From: an uncultured Clostridia bacterium
GTDB taxonomy: Bacteria > Bacillota > Clostridia > Oscillospirales > CAG-272
DNA length: 64,000 nt
Reading direction: 5' to 3'
Assembly: GCA_948466345.1 (NCBI GenBank)
Contig: CAOKAC010000001.1
Coordinates: 364,572-428,571, forward strand
The notes beneath the pieces are model-generated. The model did not search any database. It was not told the origin of the DNA and saw only the letters and a list, made by a program, of their open reading frames with translations. Position 1 is the stretch's first letter, and every line of letters begins with the position of its first letter. This document shows positions 16,656-25,043 of this stretch, piece by piece. Made by a program: the position numbers and the translations under genes.

Positions 16656-18629
16656 ATGGACCATTTTGAATTAGTATCAAATTACAAGCCTACCGGCGAC
16701 CAGCCACAGGCGATTGACAGTCTGGTTCGGGGACTGGAGTGTGGCATGAAAGGCCAGGTGCTCATGGGTGTCACCGGATCCGGAAAAACCTTCACCATGG
16801 CAAACGTAATCGCCAGAATGAACCGGCCAACGCTTGTTATCGCACATAATAAAACACTTGCGGCACAGCTCTGCAGTGAATTTCGTGAGTTTTTCCCAAA
16901 TAACGCGGTGGAATATTTCGTCTCCTACTACGACTATTATCAGCCGGAAGCATATATCCCCGGAAAGGATATGTATATTGAAAAGGTCTCGTCTATTAAC
17001 GATGAGATTGATAAACTGCGCCACAGTGCAACCAGCGCTCTGTTTGAGCGGCGGGATGTAATTATCGTAGCCAGCGTGTCCTGTATCTATTCCCTAGGCC
17101 CCCCGGAGGAATATGCCGCACAGGTGCTGGCCCTGCGTCCTGGTATGCAAATGGAGCGGGATGAGCTGGCCAAACGGCTGATCAACGTTAGTTACAATCG
17201 AAATGATATGAATTTTATCCGTAATACTTTCCGTATGCGGGGGGACACCCTGGAAGTTTTTCCCGCTAGCCAGACGGACAAAGCCATCCGGGTGGAATTT
17301 TTCGGGGATGAGATTGACCGCGTATCGGAATTTGATCCTCTAACCGGCAAAATCCTGCAGAATTTGAATTATGCCGCCATTTATCCTGCAAACCATTACG
17401 TGGTGAACCACAGCAAAATGGAAAAGGCACTGGGTAAAATTGAAAAGGAATTGGAAGAACGAATTGCCTATTTTGAGGGAGCGGGTAAGCTCCTGGAAGC
17501 ACAGCGAATTGAAGAGCGCACCCGGTATGACATGGAAATGCTCCGGGAAATCGGATTTTGTTCCGGCATCGAAAACTACTCCCGGATCCTTGCAGGACGG
17601 GAGCCGGGGGCCGTTCCTTATACCCTGTTGGATTATTTCCCAAAGGATTTTTTGCTGTTTATTGATGAATCTCACGTAATGATCCCCCAGGTACGAGGTA
17701 TGTTCGGGGGAGATCATGCCCGCAAAACCAATCTGGTAGATTACGGATTTCGTTTGCCGTCCGCATATGACAACCGACCCCTGAATTTTGCAGAATTTGA
17801 GAGCAAACTGAACCAGGTGGTCATGGTGTCCGCTACCCCGGCGGAGTATGAGCGAAGCCACGCCGAAGCTATTGTGGAACAGATTATCCGTCCTACAGGA
17901 TTGTTGGACCCACAGGTGGAAGTACGTCCCGTCGCTACCCAGGTAGACGACGTACTGGGAGAAATTCGCCTCCGGGTAGAAAAAGGAGAGCGTGTGCTGG
18001 TTACCACGCTTACCAAAAAAATGGCGGAAGACCTTACCGAATATCTGGATACACAGGAAATACGGGTGAAGTATATTCACCACAACGTAGATACTATGGA
18101 ACGCAGCGAACTGCTCCGGGATTTGCGTATGGGAGTGTTCGACGTTCTGGTAGGTATTAACCTGCTGCGGGAAGGCATCGACTTGCCGGAAGTAACGCTG
18201 GTAGCAGTTTTGGACGCGGATAAAGAAGGCTTCTTGCGCAGCGAGTCTTCCTTGATTCAGATTATCGGCCGCGCGGCCCGAAACGCCGGCGGAAAAGTAA
18301 TTTTGTATGCGGACAAGATCACCGGTTCTATGCAGCGCGCCATGAGTGAGACAGAACGCCGGCGGAAAATCCAGCAAAAATATAATGAAGAACACGGCAT
18401 CACGCCGACAACCATAAAAAAGCAAATCAGCGAACTAATTAAAATTAGTGCGGCGGAAGATACACCCAAAAAAGGAAAGAAAAAACATCTTACCCGTCAG
18501 GAAATGGAGACGGAAATACAACGGCTGCGTGAGGAAATGCAAAAAGCTTCAAAAGAACTGCGATTTGAAGAAGCGGCGTATCTGCGGGACAGAATCCGCG
18601 CGCTGGAAACAACAAAGGCAGGAAAATAA
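16656..18629 (+). CDS. uvrB: Excinuclease ABC subunit B
   Basis: 657 residues, standard for UvrB. Walker [11 protein letters not shown] (about 37-46), the beta-hairpin region [12 protein letters not shown] (about 93-104), the DESH box, helicase motifs V-VI (QIIGRAARN) and a C-terminal UVR domain ([14 protein letters not shown]) that contacts UvrC are all visible. It verifies damage in nucleotide excision repair after UvrA loading. The ATG at 16656 has AAGGGGG upstream. uvrA and uvrC are not adjacent; the next gene has its own promoter, so uvrB appears monocistronic. Confidence 0.98.
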   Translation: MDHFELVSNYKPTGDQPQAIDSLVRGLECGMKGQVLMGVTGSGKTFTMANVIARMNRPTLVIAHNKTLAAQLCSEFREFFPNNAVEYFVSYYDYYQPEAYIPGKDMYIEKVSSINDEIDKLRHSATSALFERRDVIIVASVSCIYSLGPPEEYAAQVLALRPGMQMERDELAKRLINVSYNRNDMNFIRNTFRMRGDTLEVFPASQTDKAIRVEFFGDEIDRVSEFDPLTGKILQNLNYAAIYPANHYVVNHSKMEKALGKIEKELEERIAYFEGAGKLLEAQRIEERTRYDMEMLREIGFCSGIENYSRILAGREPGAVPYTLLDYFPKDFLLFIDESHVMIPQVRGMFGGDHARKTNLVDYGFRLPSAYDNRPLNFAEFESKLNQVVMVSATPAEYERSHAEAIVEQIIRPTGLLDPQVEVRPVATQVDDVLGEIRLRVEKGERVLVTTLTKKMAEDLTEYLDTQEIRVKYIHHNVDTMERSELLRDLRMGVFDVLVGINLLREGIDLPEVTLVAVLDADKEGFLRSESSLIQIIGRAARNAGGKVILYADKITGSMQRAMSETERRRKIQQKYNEEHGITPTTIKKQISELIKISAAEDTPKKGKKKHLTRQEMETEIQRLREEMQKASKELRFEEAAYLRDRIRALETTKAGK

Positions 18630-18702
18630 GGCTGCGCTGGCTCGATATGCCAAAAGTCGGCAGAAATTTCCTCTCCTGTCGGAAAACGGCTGCTTTTTAT
18701 AC

Positions 18703-18731
18703 TTGACAAAAAGGACCCAAATGTATAGAAT
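18703..18731 (+). promoter_or_regulatory. Promoter of the DUF1292 gene
   Basis: A perfect TTGACA (18703-18708), a 17-base spacer and TAGAAT (18726-18731), 40 bases before the start codon. Confidence 0.8.
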
Positions 18732-18771
18732 AATAGTAGCAAGCAAACTCTATCAACAAAGGAGATTAAAC

Positions 18772-19080
18772 ATGGCAGACGAACTTTTTGAGAGTGATGT
18801 TTTCACACTCACCGATGAAGAAGGCAACGAGGATGATTACGAGCTGATCGGAACGGTAGAGGTAGATGACGTTACGTACTATGCTCTCATTCCCTGCACA
18901 GACGATGATAAAGAGGCTACAGAATATATTGTCCTGCGCGGCGAAAAAGACGAAGATGGAGAAGACGTTCTGGTATCTATTGAGGATGACGAGGAGTTTG
19001 ACCGGATCGCTGACATTTTTGACGATGAATTTGCCGATATTGATTACGATGAAGGCGCCGAGGCAGACGACGAAGAATAA
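18772..19080 (+). CDS. DUF1292 family acidic protein (YrzB-like)
   Basis: 102 residues, strongly acidic, with the FTLTDEEGNEDDYELIGTVE start and the YYALIP...EYIVLR core typical of DUF1292. The C-terminal 30 residues are almost all Asp/Glu. The family is conserved in Firmicutes, often with ruvX and alaS, but has no established function. The start has AAAGGAG nine bases upstream and the gene has a consensus promoter, so it is probably well expressed. The region after it holds a structured RNA rather than another gene. Confidence 0.9.
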   Translation: MADELFESDVFTLTDEEGNEDDYELIGTVEVDDVTYYALIPCTDDDKEATEYIVLRGEKDEDGEDVLVSIEDDEEFDRIADIFDDEFADIDYDEGAEADDEE

Positions 19081-19084
19081 ATAA

Positions 19085-19353
19085 ACGGACAGCCTGCGGT
19101 GTTTGTGATAAAGTTTTTAATTAAACCCACAGTTGATTCATGGAGTTCGACCCCAAAACGGGAATGCAGGCCTCCCGCCCGCCTCTCCTTATGTGACAGG
19201 CGGAATCGGATGTTGGAAGCACGAAGTGCGGGTATAGGACACCACCTTGCTTAGGGCAGGGTTTCTTAATTATGGCTTTACACGGCACGGTGGGTCGTAC
19301 AGTTGGATGATCCCCCGCAAATAGATTGTATGAAAATACATCTGTTTGCGGGG
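19085..19353 (+). ncRNA. Structured non-coding RNA, candidate 6S RNA
   Basis: No credible reading frame lies here, but long-range pairings do. GTGATAAAG (19105-19113) pairs with CTTTACAC (19276-19283) with one bulge, and TTAATTAAACCC (19117-19128) pairs with GGGTTTCTTAATTA (19259-19272). Together they form a long interrupted rod enclosing smaller hairpins, such as the CCGCCT/AGGCGG pair and a GCAC-GAA-GTGC hairpin. A 3' hairpin at 19313-19353 and a strong terminator follow. A rod of about 200 bases is the architecture of 6S RNA, and CCTGCGGTGTTT at the 5' end resembles Firmicutes 6S starts. I cannot confirm the family without a covariance search; an independent sRNA or the long 3' UTR of the DUF1292 gene are alternatives. 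Confidence 0.45.
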
Positions 19354-19359
19354 ATTTCC

Positions 19360-19393
19360 AAAAAGGGTGGAAGAGTATTCTTCCACCCTTTTT
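19360..19393 (+). terminator. Strong intrinsic terminator
   Basis: A 15-bp perfect stem with a four-base loop ending in TTTTT. It ends the structured RNA unit and would also work from the opposite strand. Confidence 0.9.
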
Positions 19394-19447
19394 GTTTCCC
19401 TCCCTATCCAAACGGAAAGTATGGATTTTAGAAGGATATCATTTCCA

Positions 19448-19476
19448 TTGACACAGAAAAGTACATATGTTATGAT
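19448..19476 (+). promoter_or_regulatory. Promoter of the T-box/alaA unit
   Basis: TTGACA (19448-19453), 17 bases, TATGAT (19471-19476). Confidence 0.8.
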
Positions 19477-19483
19477 GTTTATG

Positions 19484-19797
19484 CAGTATAAAAGCCGGAC
19501 CAAAAAACGGATCCTGCAAATATGCAAAAGACAATGAAAAGAAAGAGTAGGCGGATAGGCAGTCTGCAGAGAGAGGATGATCGGTGCAAATCCTTGGCTT
19601 ACCCCCGGCGAAGCAGTCTTGGAGTCGCTGCCCGAAGGATGTATCTGTAGGCGCAGACGGGTTTCTCCCGTTACAGAGAAGCGGCATTTTTGTGCCGACA
19701 GAGTGCAAAGAGAGCGGCAGCGCTTTCTTTGAATATCAGGTGGTAACACGGAATTTTTTCGTCCTGAACGCAGTATGCGTTCAGGACTTTTTGTTTT
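19484..19797 (+). promoter_or_regulatory. T-box riboswitch, alanine type
   Basis: Stem I shows a base helix GAC/GTC with a kink-turn (AATGA opposite GGA), AAGA/TCTT, then AGTA on the 5' side of the specifier loop and GAA followed by GCA on the 3' side (19610-19615). AGAGAGAGGA and CGGTG of the distal double-T-loop region follow the usual order. The T-box AGGTGGTAACACGG is at 19738-19751; its TGGT would pair with an A discriminator, as in tRNA-Ala. The terminator stem 19761-19787 ends in a T-run. Specifier GCA reads as Ala, which fits the alanine aminotransferase downstream. Uncharged tRNA-Ala should raise expression by antitermination. Confidence 0.88.
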
Positions 19798-19820
19798 ACC
19801 AAGGAAAGGATTAGAATACA

Positions 19821-21047
19821 ATGTACACCAATTTATCGATAGAGCAGGGACTGCCTGCAAAACTGCAAAATATTCACTATGAAATTCGCGGTCCGCTTCA
19901 AAAGGCAGCAGATGAAATGGAAAAGCAAGGAGCGTCCATCCTCCGTCTGAACATTGGCAATCCCGCTCCATTTGGGCTGCGGGCACCGGAGCATCTGCTG
20001 CGTACCTATATGAATCGTCTGACAGAAGCGGAAGGATATTCCGACTCGAAAGGACTGCTTAGTGCCCGCCAGGCGATTATGGCGTACTGCAGAAAAAAAG
20101 GTATGAAGCCGTATGATATAGACACCGTATATACCGGCAACGGCGTCAGCGAGTTGATTCTTATGTCTATGCAAGCTCTCTTGGAAAACGAGGACGAGGT
20201 TTTGGTTCCCGCACCGGATTATCCCCTATGGACCGGCGCGGTGCAGCTGGCCGGAGGCCGGGCCGTTCACTACATCTGCGACGAAGCCGCCGGATGGTAT
20301 CCGGATATAGCCGACATAGAAAGAAAGATTACCGGGCGAACCCGGGGAATTGTTCTGATTCATCCCAACAATCCCACTGGCGCGCTGTATCCGCCGGAGT
20401 TATTAGCCCAAATCGGGGAAGTCGCTTGTCGGCATGGTTTGATTTTATTTGCTGATGAAATCTACGACCGGCTGGTTATGGACGGGCATACCCATGTGGC
20501 TGTGGCAGCCGCCGTCCCGGATGTCCCGGTAGTGAGCTTCAACGGCCTGTCCAAATCCCATCTTGTTTCGGGATTCCGGTGCGGCTGGATGTGCCTGTGT
20601 GGGGATTGGTCCGGGCAGCAGGGGTTCATCCAAGGGATGAATCTGCTTACGTCTATGCGGCTGTGCTCCAATGTTCCCTCTCAGACAATTATTCCTGAGG
20701 CGCTGGCCGCTGCTAAGGATATGCAGGCGCTGCTGATGCCCGGCGGAAAAATTTACCGACAGCGGGAAGCCATATGCCAAGGCCTCTCCCAAATTCCCGG
20801 AGTAAGTGTCTGCCAGCCCAGAGCAGGCTTTTACATATTTCCAAAGGTGCAGCTGCGTCTGTATCCTGCTTTTGATGATCATACGTTTGCGCTTCGGCTT
20901 CTGGAGCGGGAACACATCCTCGTCACCCCGGGAACAGGGTTTCACTGGAACAGGCCGGACCATTTTCGAATTGTATTCCTGCCAGGGGAAAAGGAGCTTT
21001 CCTACGCGGCAGAGCGAATCGGCGCGGTGCTGCAGACCTTTTGTTGA
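19821..21047 (+). CDS. alaA: Alanine-synthesising aminotransferase (AlaA-like, class I/II)
   Basis: 408 residues, fold type I PLP enzyme. The sequence closely follows E. coli AlaA (YfbQ): LNIGNPAPFG, GNGVSELI, PAPDYPLWT, HPNNPTGA, FADEIYDRL, and FNGLSKSH with the PLP Lys, then GFRCGW. The reaction is pyruvate plus glutamate to alanine plus 2-oxoglutarate. An alanine-type T-box in its leader supports that specificity and says that the gene responds to alanine starvation. The ATG at 19821 follows an AAGGAAAGGA site. It stands alone between the T-box and a terminator. Confidence 0.93.
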   Translation: MYTNLSIEQGLPAKLQNIHYEIRGPLQKAADEMEKQGASILRLNIGNPAPFGLRAPEHLLRTYMNRLTEAEGYSDSKGLLSARQAIMAYCRKKGMKPYDIDTVYTGNGVSELILMSMQALLENEDEVLVPAPDYPLWTGAVQLAGGRAVHYICDEAAGWYPDIADIERKITGRTRGIVLIHPNNPTGALYPPELLAQIGEVACRHGLILFADEIYDRLVMDGHTHVAVAAAVPDVPVVSFNGLSKSHLVSGFRCGWMCLCGDWSGQQGFIQGMNLLTSMRLCSNVPSQTIIPEALAAAKDMQALLMPGGKIYRQREAICQGLSQIPGVSVCQPRAGFYIFPKVQLRLYPAFDDHTFALRLLEREHILVTPGTGFHWNRPDHFRIVFLPGEKELSYAAERIGAVLQTFC

Positions 21048-21094
21048 GACGATGCGCTCATACATCTGCTTCAGTAAGGGGAGAAGGACATGTA

Positions 21095-21148
21095 CCTTTT
21101 CCATGAGGAAAAGGAAAGAAGCTACTTTTGTGGTGTGACAAAAGTAGC
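21095..21148. repeat. Two adjacent hairpins downstream of alaA
   Basis: An 8-bp stem (21095-21102 with 21107-21114) is followed by an 11-bp stem with a six-base loop (21121-21131 with 21138-21148). Neither is followed by a T-run. They resemble dispersed hairpin elements more than terminators. Confidence 0.5.
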
Positions 21149-21159
21149 CAAAAACACAG

Positions 21160-21189
21160 AAAAGGGAAGGGAGAATCCCCTTCCCTTTT
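21160..21189. terminator. Bidirectional terminator between alaA and the aro operon
   Basis: A 12-bp perfect stem (21160-21171 with 21178-21189), AAAA on the 5' side and TTTT on the 3' side, between convergent genes. About 120 bases to the next coding end hold nothing I recognise. Confidence 0.85.
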
Positions 21190-21313
21190 CAATCCAATCC
21201 CTACCTCCTCTGACAACAAAGTGAGGAGAAACGCAAAGGTATGTGCTGAAATTCCAGCAACTGCAGGATAAGTATGTCTAAGACAAATGCGTTGCCGATG
21301 GCAATCTACTCTC

Positions 21314-22114
21314 TCAGTTTTCCGCTTCCATTCCTAAAAGTTTTGCGGCGTTATTCCAAAAAATATCCTCTCGTTCCCCCGCAGAGAGTTCCAGCGTGTC
21401 CAGAAGCCGCATCTCCATTTTGGGGGTGTGCCAGGGGCAGTCGGACCCAAACAGCAATCGGTGGGTTCCATGCTTTTCGATAATATCCAAAGCCTCTGCT
21501 CGTGGCTTTGTTCCATATCCGAAAGAGAGATCAAAATACAGGGGCAGCCCGCAAAGATGCCGCAGCACGTCCTCTCCCATTCCCGCTCCACCCCAGTGGG
21601 CGGCGATTACCGGGCAGTCGATGTTCCTAAGCGCGGCTGCCAGCCGTACAGGGGTACAATGGAAGGGCGCTCTATATCCATAATCCTGTCCCGCGTGAAA
21701 AAGGATTATAAGCCCTAGGTCTGAAGCTTTTTTGTAAATGGGAAACATCTTGGGATCATCTACAAAAAAGTCCTGATAATCCGGGTGCAGCTTGATCCCC
21801 CGCATACCCAGTGCTGCAATCCGTTCCAACTCTTCCAGTGCATCCGGTGCGTCCGGATGGACGCTGCCAAACGGATAAATATGCGCACACTGCATAGAGG
21901 CGGCAAAATCGTTCACCTTTTTCATCTGTCCCGGATTGGTAGCGATATTTTGCACAGCAAAGGCGTCTACCCCCTGCGCACGCATTAAATTCTCCAGAGA
22001 AGACAGAGTGCCGTCCGTATGAGGGTGCAGCCCGCCGGAGGCGAAAGACAGCTTTCCGATTGCCCGGGGGGCCAGGGCATCGGGAAAGCAGTGGGTGTGT
22101 ATATCAAAAATCAT
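21314..22114 (-). CDS. Amidohydrolase-family metal-dependent hydrolase (amidohydrolase-2 TIM barrel)
   Basis: 266 residues. DIHTHCFPD near the start (first metal ligands), IKLHPDYQDF, HAGQDYG and the late LLFGSDCPW with its metal-binding Asp define the amidohydrolase-2 family (ACMSD-like). Members are decarboxylases or hydrolases of varied substrates. The ATG at 22114 has AAAGGAAG seven bases upstream; the ATG 18 bases earlier is too close to its site. The start overlaps the end of aroQ, so it is the last gene of the aromatic operon. A role in chorismate-derived metabolism is possible but not shown. Confidence 0.88.
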   Translation of the reverse strand: MIFDIHTHCFPDALAPRAIGKLSFASGGLHPHTDGTLSSLENLMRAQGVDAFAVQNIATNPGQMKKVNDFAASMQCAHIYPFGSVHPDAPDALEELERIAALGMRGIKLHPDYQDFFVDDPKMFPIYKKASDLGLIILFHAGQDYGYRAPFHCTPVRLAAALRNIDCPVIAAHWGGAGMGEDVLRHLCGLPLYFDLSFGYGTKPRAEALDIIEKHGTHRLLFGSDCPWHTPKMEMRLLDTLELSAGEREDIFWNNAAKLLGMEAEN

Positions 22115-22553
22115 GCCGGGACTTCCTTTCATATTCCTTTAAAAAGAGCAGCGCTTCCCAATATCCTGCAAAGCCCTTGCCGGCAATGGTTTTGAGGCAT
22201 GCCGCCGATATATAAGAGAATTTTCGAAAAGACTCGCGGCGATTGATATCAGACAAATGCACTTCCACAGCAGGCAAGCCTACTGCCTTTAATGCGTCCA
22301 GGATGGCGACACTGGTGTGGGTATACGCCGCCGGATTGATGACGATGCCATCAAAATTGCCGTATGCCTCCTGAATTTTGTCGACCAGTGCACCTTCATG
22401 ATTAGACTGAAATACTTCATATTCTATCTCTGCCTTGCGGCAGGTTTCATCTATGGAATCCAGCAGTGCCTGATAGCTTTCCGTACCGTAAATATCCGGT
22501 TCCCGCAATCCCAGCAAATTGAGATTCGGCCCGTTGATAACAAGTATCTTCAT
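22104..22553 (-). CDS. aroQ: Type II 3-dehydroquinate dehydratase
   Basis: 149 residues, normal for the type II dodecameric enzyme. NGPNLNLLGLREPDIYG at the start holds the catalytic Tyr and Arg of the lid, QSNHEGALVD follows, NPAAYTHTSVA supplies the Asn and the hydrogen-bonding Thr/Ser, and EVHLSDINRRESFR contains the catalytic His and Arg. It dehydrates 3-dehydroquinate to 3-dehydroshikimate, the third step of the shikimate pathway. It follows the aroE::aroK fusion by 15 bases and overlaps the amidohydrolase gene. Confidence 0.96.
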   Translation of the reverse strand: MKILVINGPNLNLLGLREPDIYGTESYQALLDSIDETCRKAEIEYEVFQSNHEGALVDKIQEAYGNFDGIVINPAAYTHTSVAILDALKAVGLPAVEVHLSDINRRESFRKFSYISAACLKTIAGKGFAGYWEALLFLKEYERKSRHDF

Positions 22554-22568
22554 TTGTACGCCCTTCTT

Positions 22569-23858
22569 TCATTTATGTTTTTTATAGGATTTTTTCTTTT
22601 CCACAGGAGATAAGCGCAAAAAGGAACTCAGTTGCCATGCCGTTTCCTGGATTCCAATATTCAAGATCTTTACATCCGACCATGCCAGATATAGAGGCCG
22701 ACGCTGCTGCTCCAGTTCATTTGGAGAATGCTGTGCCAGCAGGGGGCGGTTTTGCGCGCCCTTTTTTCCAAGTCCAAGCTGCTCTTTATAAGTTTCGGTC
22801 ATCTGCCGCCAAATATACACAACGGTGCCGTTTTGCCGGAGCAAATCTTTATTTTGCGGACGAGTAACTACGCCGCCGCCAGTGGAGATCACACAGCCGC
22901 TTTTCTTTCCAGCCTGCGCTACACACTGGGTTTCCAGCCGACGAAATGCATCCTCCCCGTCCTGTTGAAAAATCGCGGGAATGGGTTTCCCCGCCGCTTT
23001 TACGATTTCGGCATCGATGTCGATCCATTCCCTGCCAAGAATTGCTGCCAGTCGCTTTCCAATAATAGACTTTCCACAGCCGGGCATTCCAATCAGGACA
23101 ATATTTTTCATTTGGCCGCTGATCTTCTGCCGGATTTTCTCAATAACAGCATCCTTTTGTTTTTTTCCAAGAAAGATATCCGCACTAAATTTGGCCTGCG
23201 CCACCAGCATAGAAAGCCCGCCGATAGCAGGGATCCCCAAAGACCTTGCCTGCAGCATCAACGCTGTTTTTTCCGGGTTATATATAATATCTGCCACACA
23301 GCGCAGTCCCGGCAAGCGGGTAAGATCCACCGCAGCCGTTCCGTTATCCGGATACATCCCCACAGGCGTGGTATTTACCAAAAAAGCCGCGTCTGCGTGG
23401 CGGTCCAAATTGTCGTAATTGTCCGCTCCGCTGCGGGAGATCACTACCACTTCACCGGCACCTATATCCTGCAGCACTTGTACTGCTGTAACCGATGCAC
23501 CGCCGCTGCCAAGCACCAGCGCCTTTTTTCCACGTATGAGAGATTCTCTCCCGCGGAGCATATACCGGAACCCTCCGTAGTCGGTGTTGTCTCCATATAG
23601 ACTGCCGTCCGCCCGACGCAGAATCGTGTTCACGCTGCCAAGTTTTCGGGCCCTTGGAGATAGTTCTGCAAGATAAGGAATCACTGCCTTTTTATAAGGA
23701 ATGGTAACATTGAGCCCGTTAAAATCCCCTTCTTTGAGAAAGGCTGCAAGTTCTTCCCTAGGGATAGGAAAGAGTTTGTACGTGTACTTTCCAAGCATGG
23801 AATGAATGAGAGGAGAATAGCTGTGAGACAGATGTTCTCCTAAAAGACCGAATGTCAT
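22569..23858 (-). CDS. aroE-aroK: Fused shikimate dehydrogenase - shikimate kinase
   Basis: 429 residues carrying two enzymes. Residues 1-245 are AroE: HSYSPLIHS, NVTIPYKKAV with the catalytic Lys, GDNTDYGGF with the Asp, and the NADP-binding LGSGGASVTAV. Residues 250-420 are AroK: Walker A GMPGCGKSIIGK, WIDIDAEIV, STGGGVVTR and the lid motif QNRPLL. The product would convert dehydroshikimate to shikimate-3-phosphate in one polypeptide. The junction (KISGQMKNIVLIG) looks like a former start of aroK with no stop before it. Start ATG 23858 has AAGGAGG; it overlaps the end of pheA by a few bases of spacing only (17 bases apart). Confidence 0.95.
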   Translation of the reverse strand: MTFGLLGEHLSHSYSPLIHSMLGKYTYKLFPIPREELAAFLKEGDFNGLNVTIPYKKAVIPYLAELSPRARKLGSVNTILRRADGSLYGDNTDYGGFRYMLRGRESLIRGKKALVLGSGGASVTAVQVLQDIGAGEVVVISRSGADNYDNLDRHADAAFLVNTTPVGMYPDNGTAAVDLTRLPGLRCVADIIYNPEKTALMLQARSLGIPAIGGLSMLVAQAKFSADIFLGKKQKDAVIEKIRQKISGQMKNIVLIGMPGCGKSIIGKRLAAILGREWIDIDAEIVKAAGKPIPAIFQQDGEDAFRRLETQCVAQAGKKSGCVISTGGGVVTRPQNKDLLRQNGTVVYIWRQMTETYKEQLGLGKKGAQNRPLLAQHSPNELEQQRRPLYLAWSDVKILNIGIQETAWQLSSFLRLSPVEKKKSYKKHK

Positions 23859-23875
23859 AGGGCCTCCTTTATGGA

Positions 23876-25021
23876 TCAAACGATTTCACTGTAGGAACCA
23901 AGATAGCGGAAATCTTCGCACATGTGCTCCAGTTCACCCATAAGTTGGAGAAACTCCTTCGCATATACGGAAACATCCAGATCAAAATAAAACATAAATT
24001 CAAAATCCCGATCCGGGATCGGTCGGCTTTCCAGCTTAATGAGGTTGATGCCAAGAGCATTAAACCAGGACATCACCTGGTACAAAGCGCCGGGCCGGTG
24101 CGGCGTTACCACCATAATGCTTGTCCTGTCCGCACCCGGATAGATTTCCTTCGCCTTAGAAATGCAAATGAACCGGGTGTGGTTGTTGCCGTTGTCCTGT
24201 ACGGAGGTGGCAAGCGGACACAGTCCGTATAGAGATGCACAGGAGCGCGAGGCCAAAGCAGCCACATCTTCTCTAGGGGAATCTGCCACCATTTTGGCCG
24301 CCACAGCGGTATTCTCACAGGGAGTCACCTTGACACCCAATCCGGCGAGATATTCTCTGGATTGCGAGAGCGCCTGCGGATGGGAAAAAACCTCGCGTAT
24401 CTGTGATACTTTCGTGCCCGGCTTTGCCAAAAGCTGGTGATCGATATGAACACGGGTACTGCGCACAATGTGCACATGATGGCGGATCATCAGGTCGTAC
24501 ACCCGGGTGACCGATCCGGCATTGCTGTTTTCCAATGGCAACACACCATAGGCACATTCTCCGGAATCAATCGCTTCAAATACCTCTTCCCAGGTTTCAT
24601 AGTAGTGCAGCGCAGGATAGCGGAACAGCTTTTCTGCGGCTAGGGCGGAATATGCTCCTTCTGTTCCCTGACAAGCTACAGCGGCATGGGCGGGGAAAAT
24701 CTTCGGTGTATTGTCCAGCGCCTGTCGGATAGCGTCTACTGTATCCGATGTGGGATGCATCCGTTTTTCCTGTTCCGCACGGCTCATTTCAAAAATAGCG
24801 TTGTACAAGGTGCAAACGTAGGATTCCATGTCCTCTCCAGCCTGACCGGCTACCTGGGCCAGCTTCTGCCGCTCCCTTGCCGCGTCCAGTACGGGCAGCC
24901 CTCGCTGGGCCTTATAGGCAGATACCTTCCCGGAAATCTCCATCCGGGAACAAAACAATTTTACAATATCCCGGTCTATAGCATCAATTTCCTCTCGCAG
25001 TGTATTTAAATCCAGTTCCAT
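23876..25021 (-). CDS. pheA: Bifunctional chorismate mutase / prephenate dehydratase (P-protein)
   Basis: 381 residues with three domains. Residues 1-85 are an AroQ-type chorismate mutase (LREEIDAIDRDIVKLF). Residues 110-290 are prephenate dehydratase, with VACQGTEGAYSALAAEKLF, GVLPLENSNAGSV and TRFICISK, which contains the conserved Thr-Arg-Phe. Residues 300-375 form an ACT regulatory domain (HRPGALYQVMSWF, then LESRPI) that usually binds Phe for feedback inhibition. It makes phenylpyruvate from chorismate. It lies between aroC and the aroE::aroK fusion in the aromatic operon. Confidence 0.96.
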   Translation of the reverse strand: MELDLNTLREEIDAIDRDIVKLFCSRMEISGKVSAYKAQRGLPVLDAARERQKLAQVAGQAGEDMESYVCTLYNAIFEMSRAEQEKRMHPTSDTVDAIRQALDNTPKIFPAHAAVACQGTEGAYSALAAEKLFRYPALHYYETWEEVFEAIDSGECAYGVLPLENSNAGSVTRVYDLMIRHHVHIVRSTRVHIDHQLLAKPGTKVSQIREVFSHPQALSQSREYLAGLGVKVTPCENTAVAAKMVADSPREDVAALASRSCASLYGLCPLATSVQDNGNNHTRFICISKAKEIYPGADRTSIMVVTPHRPGALYQVMSWFNALGINLIKLESRPIPDRDFEFMFYFDLDVSVYAKEFLQLMGELEHMCEDFRYLGSYSEIV

Positions 25022-25043
25022 ATAAAATTGTTCCTCACTCTTA

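Noticed and set aside
17340..18425. Long frame antisense to uvrB
   Set aside because: UvrB motifs are complete on the plus strand, so this frame is a by-product of codon bias.
19146..19156. A GTTCGA T-loop-like string that could suggest a tRNA or tmRNA
   Set aside because: No acceptor stem, anticodon arm or CCA end can be built around it; it lies inside the rod-shaped RNA.
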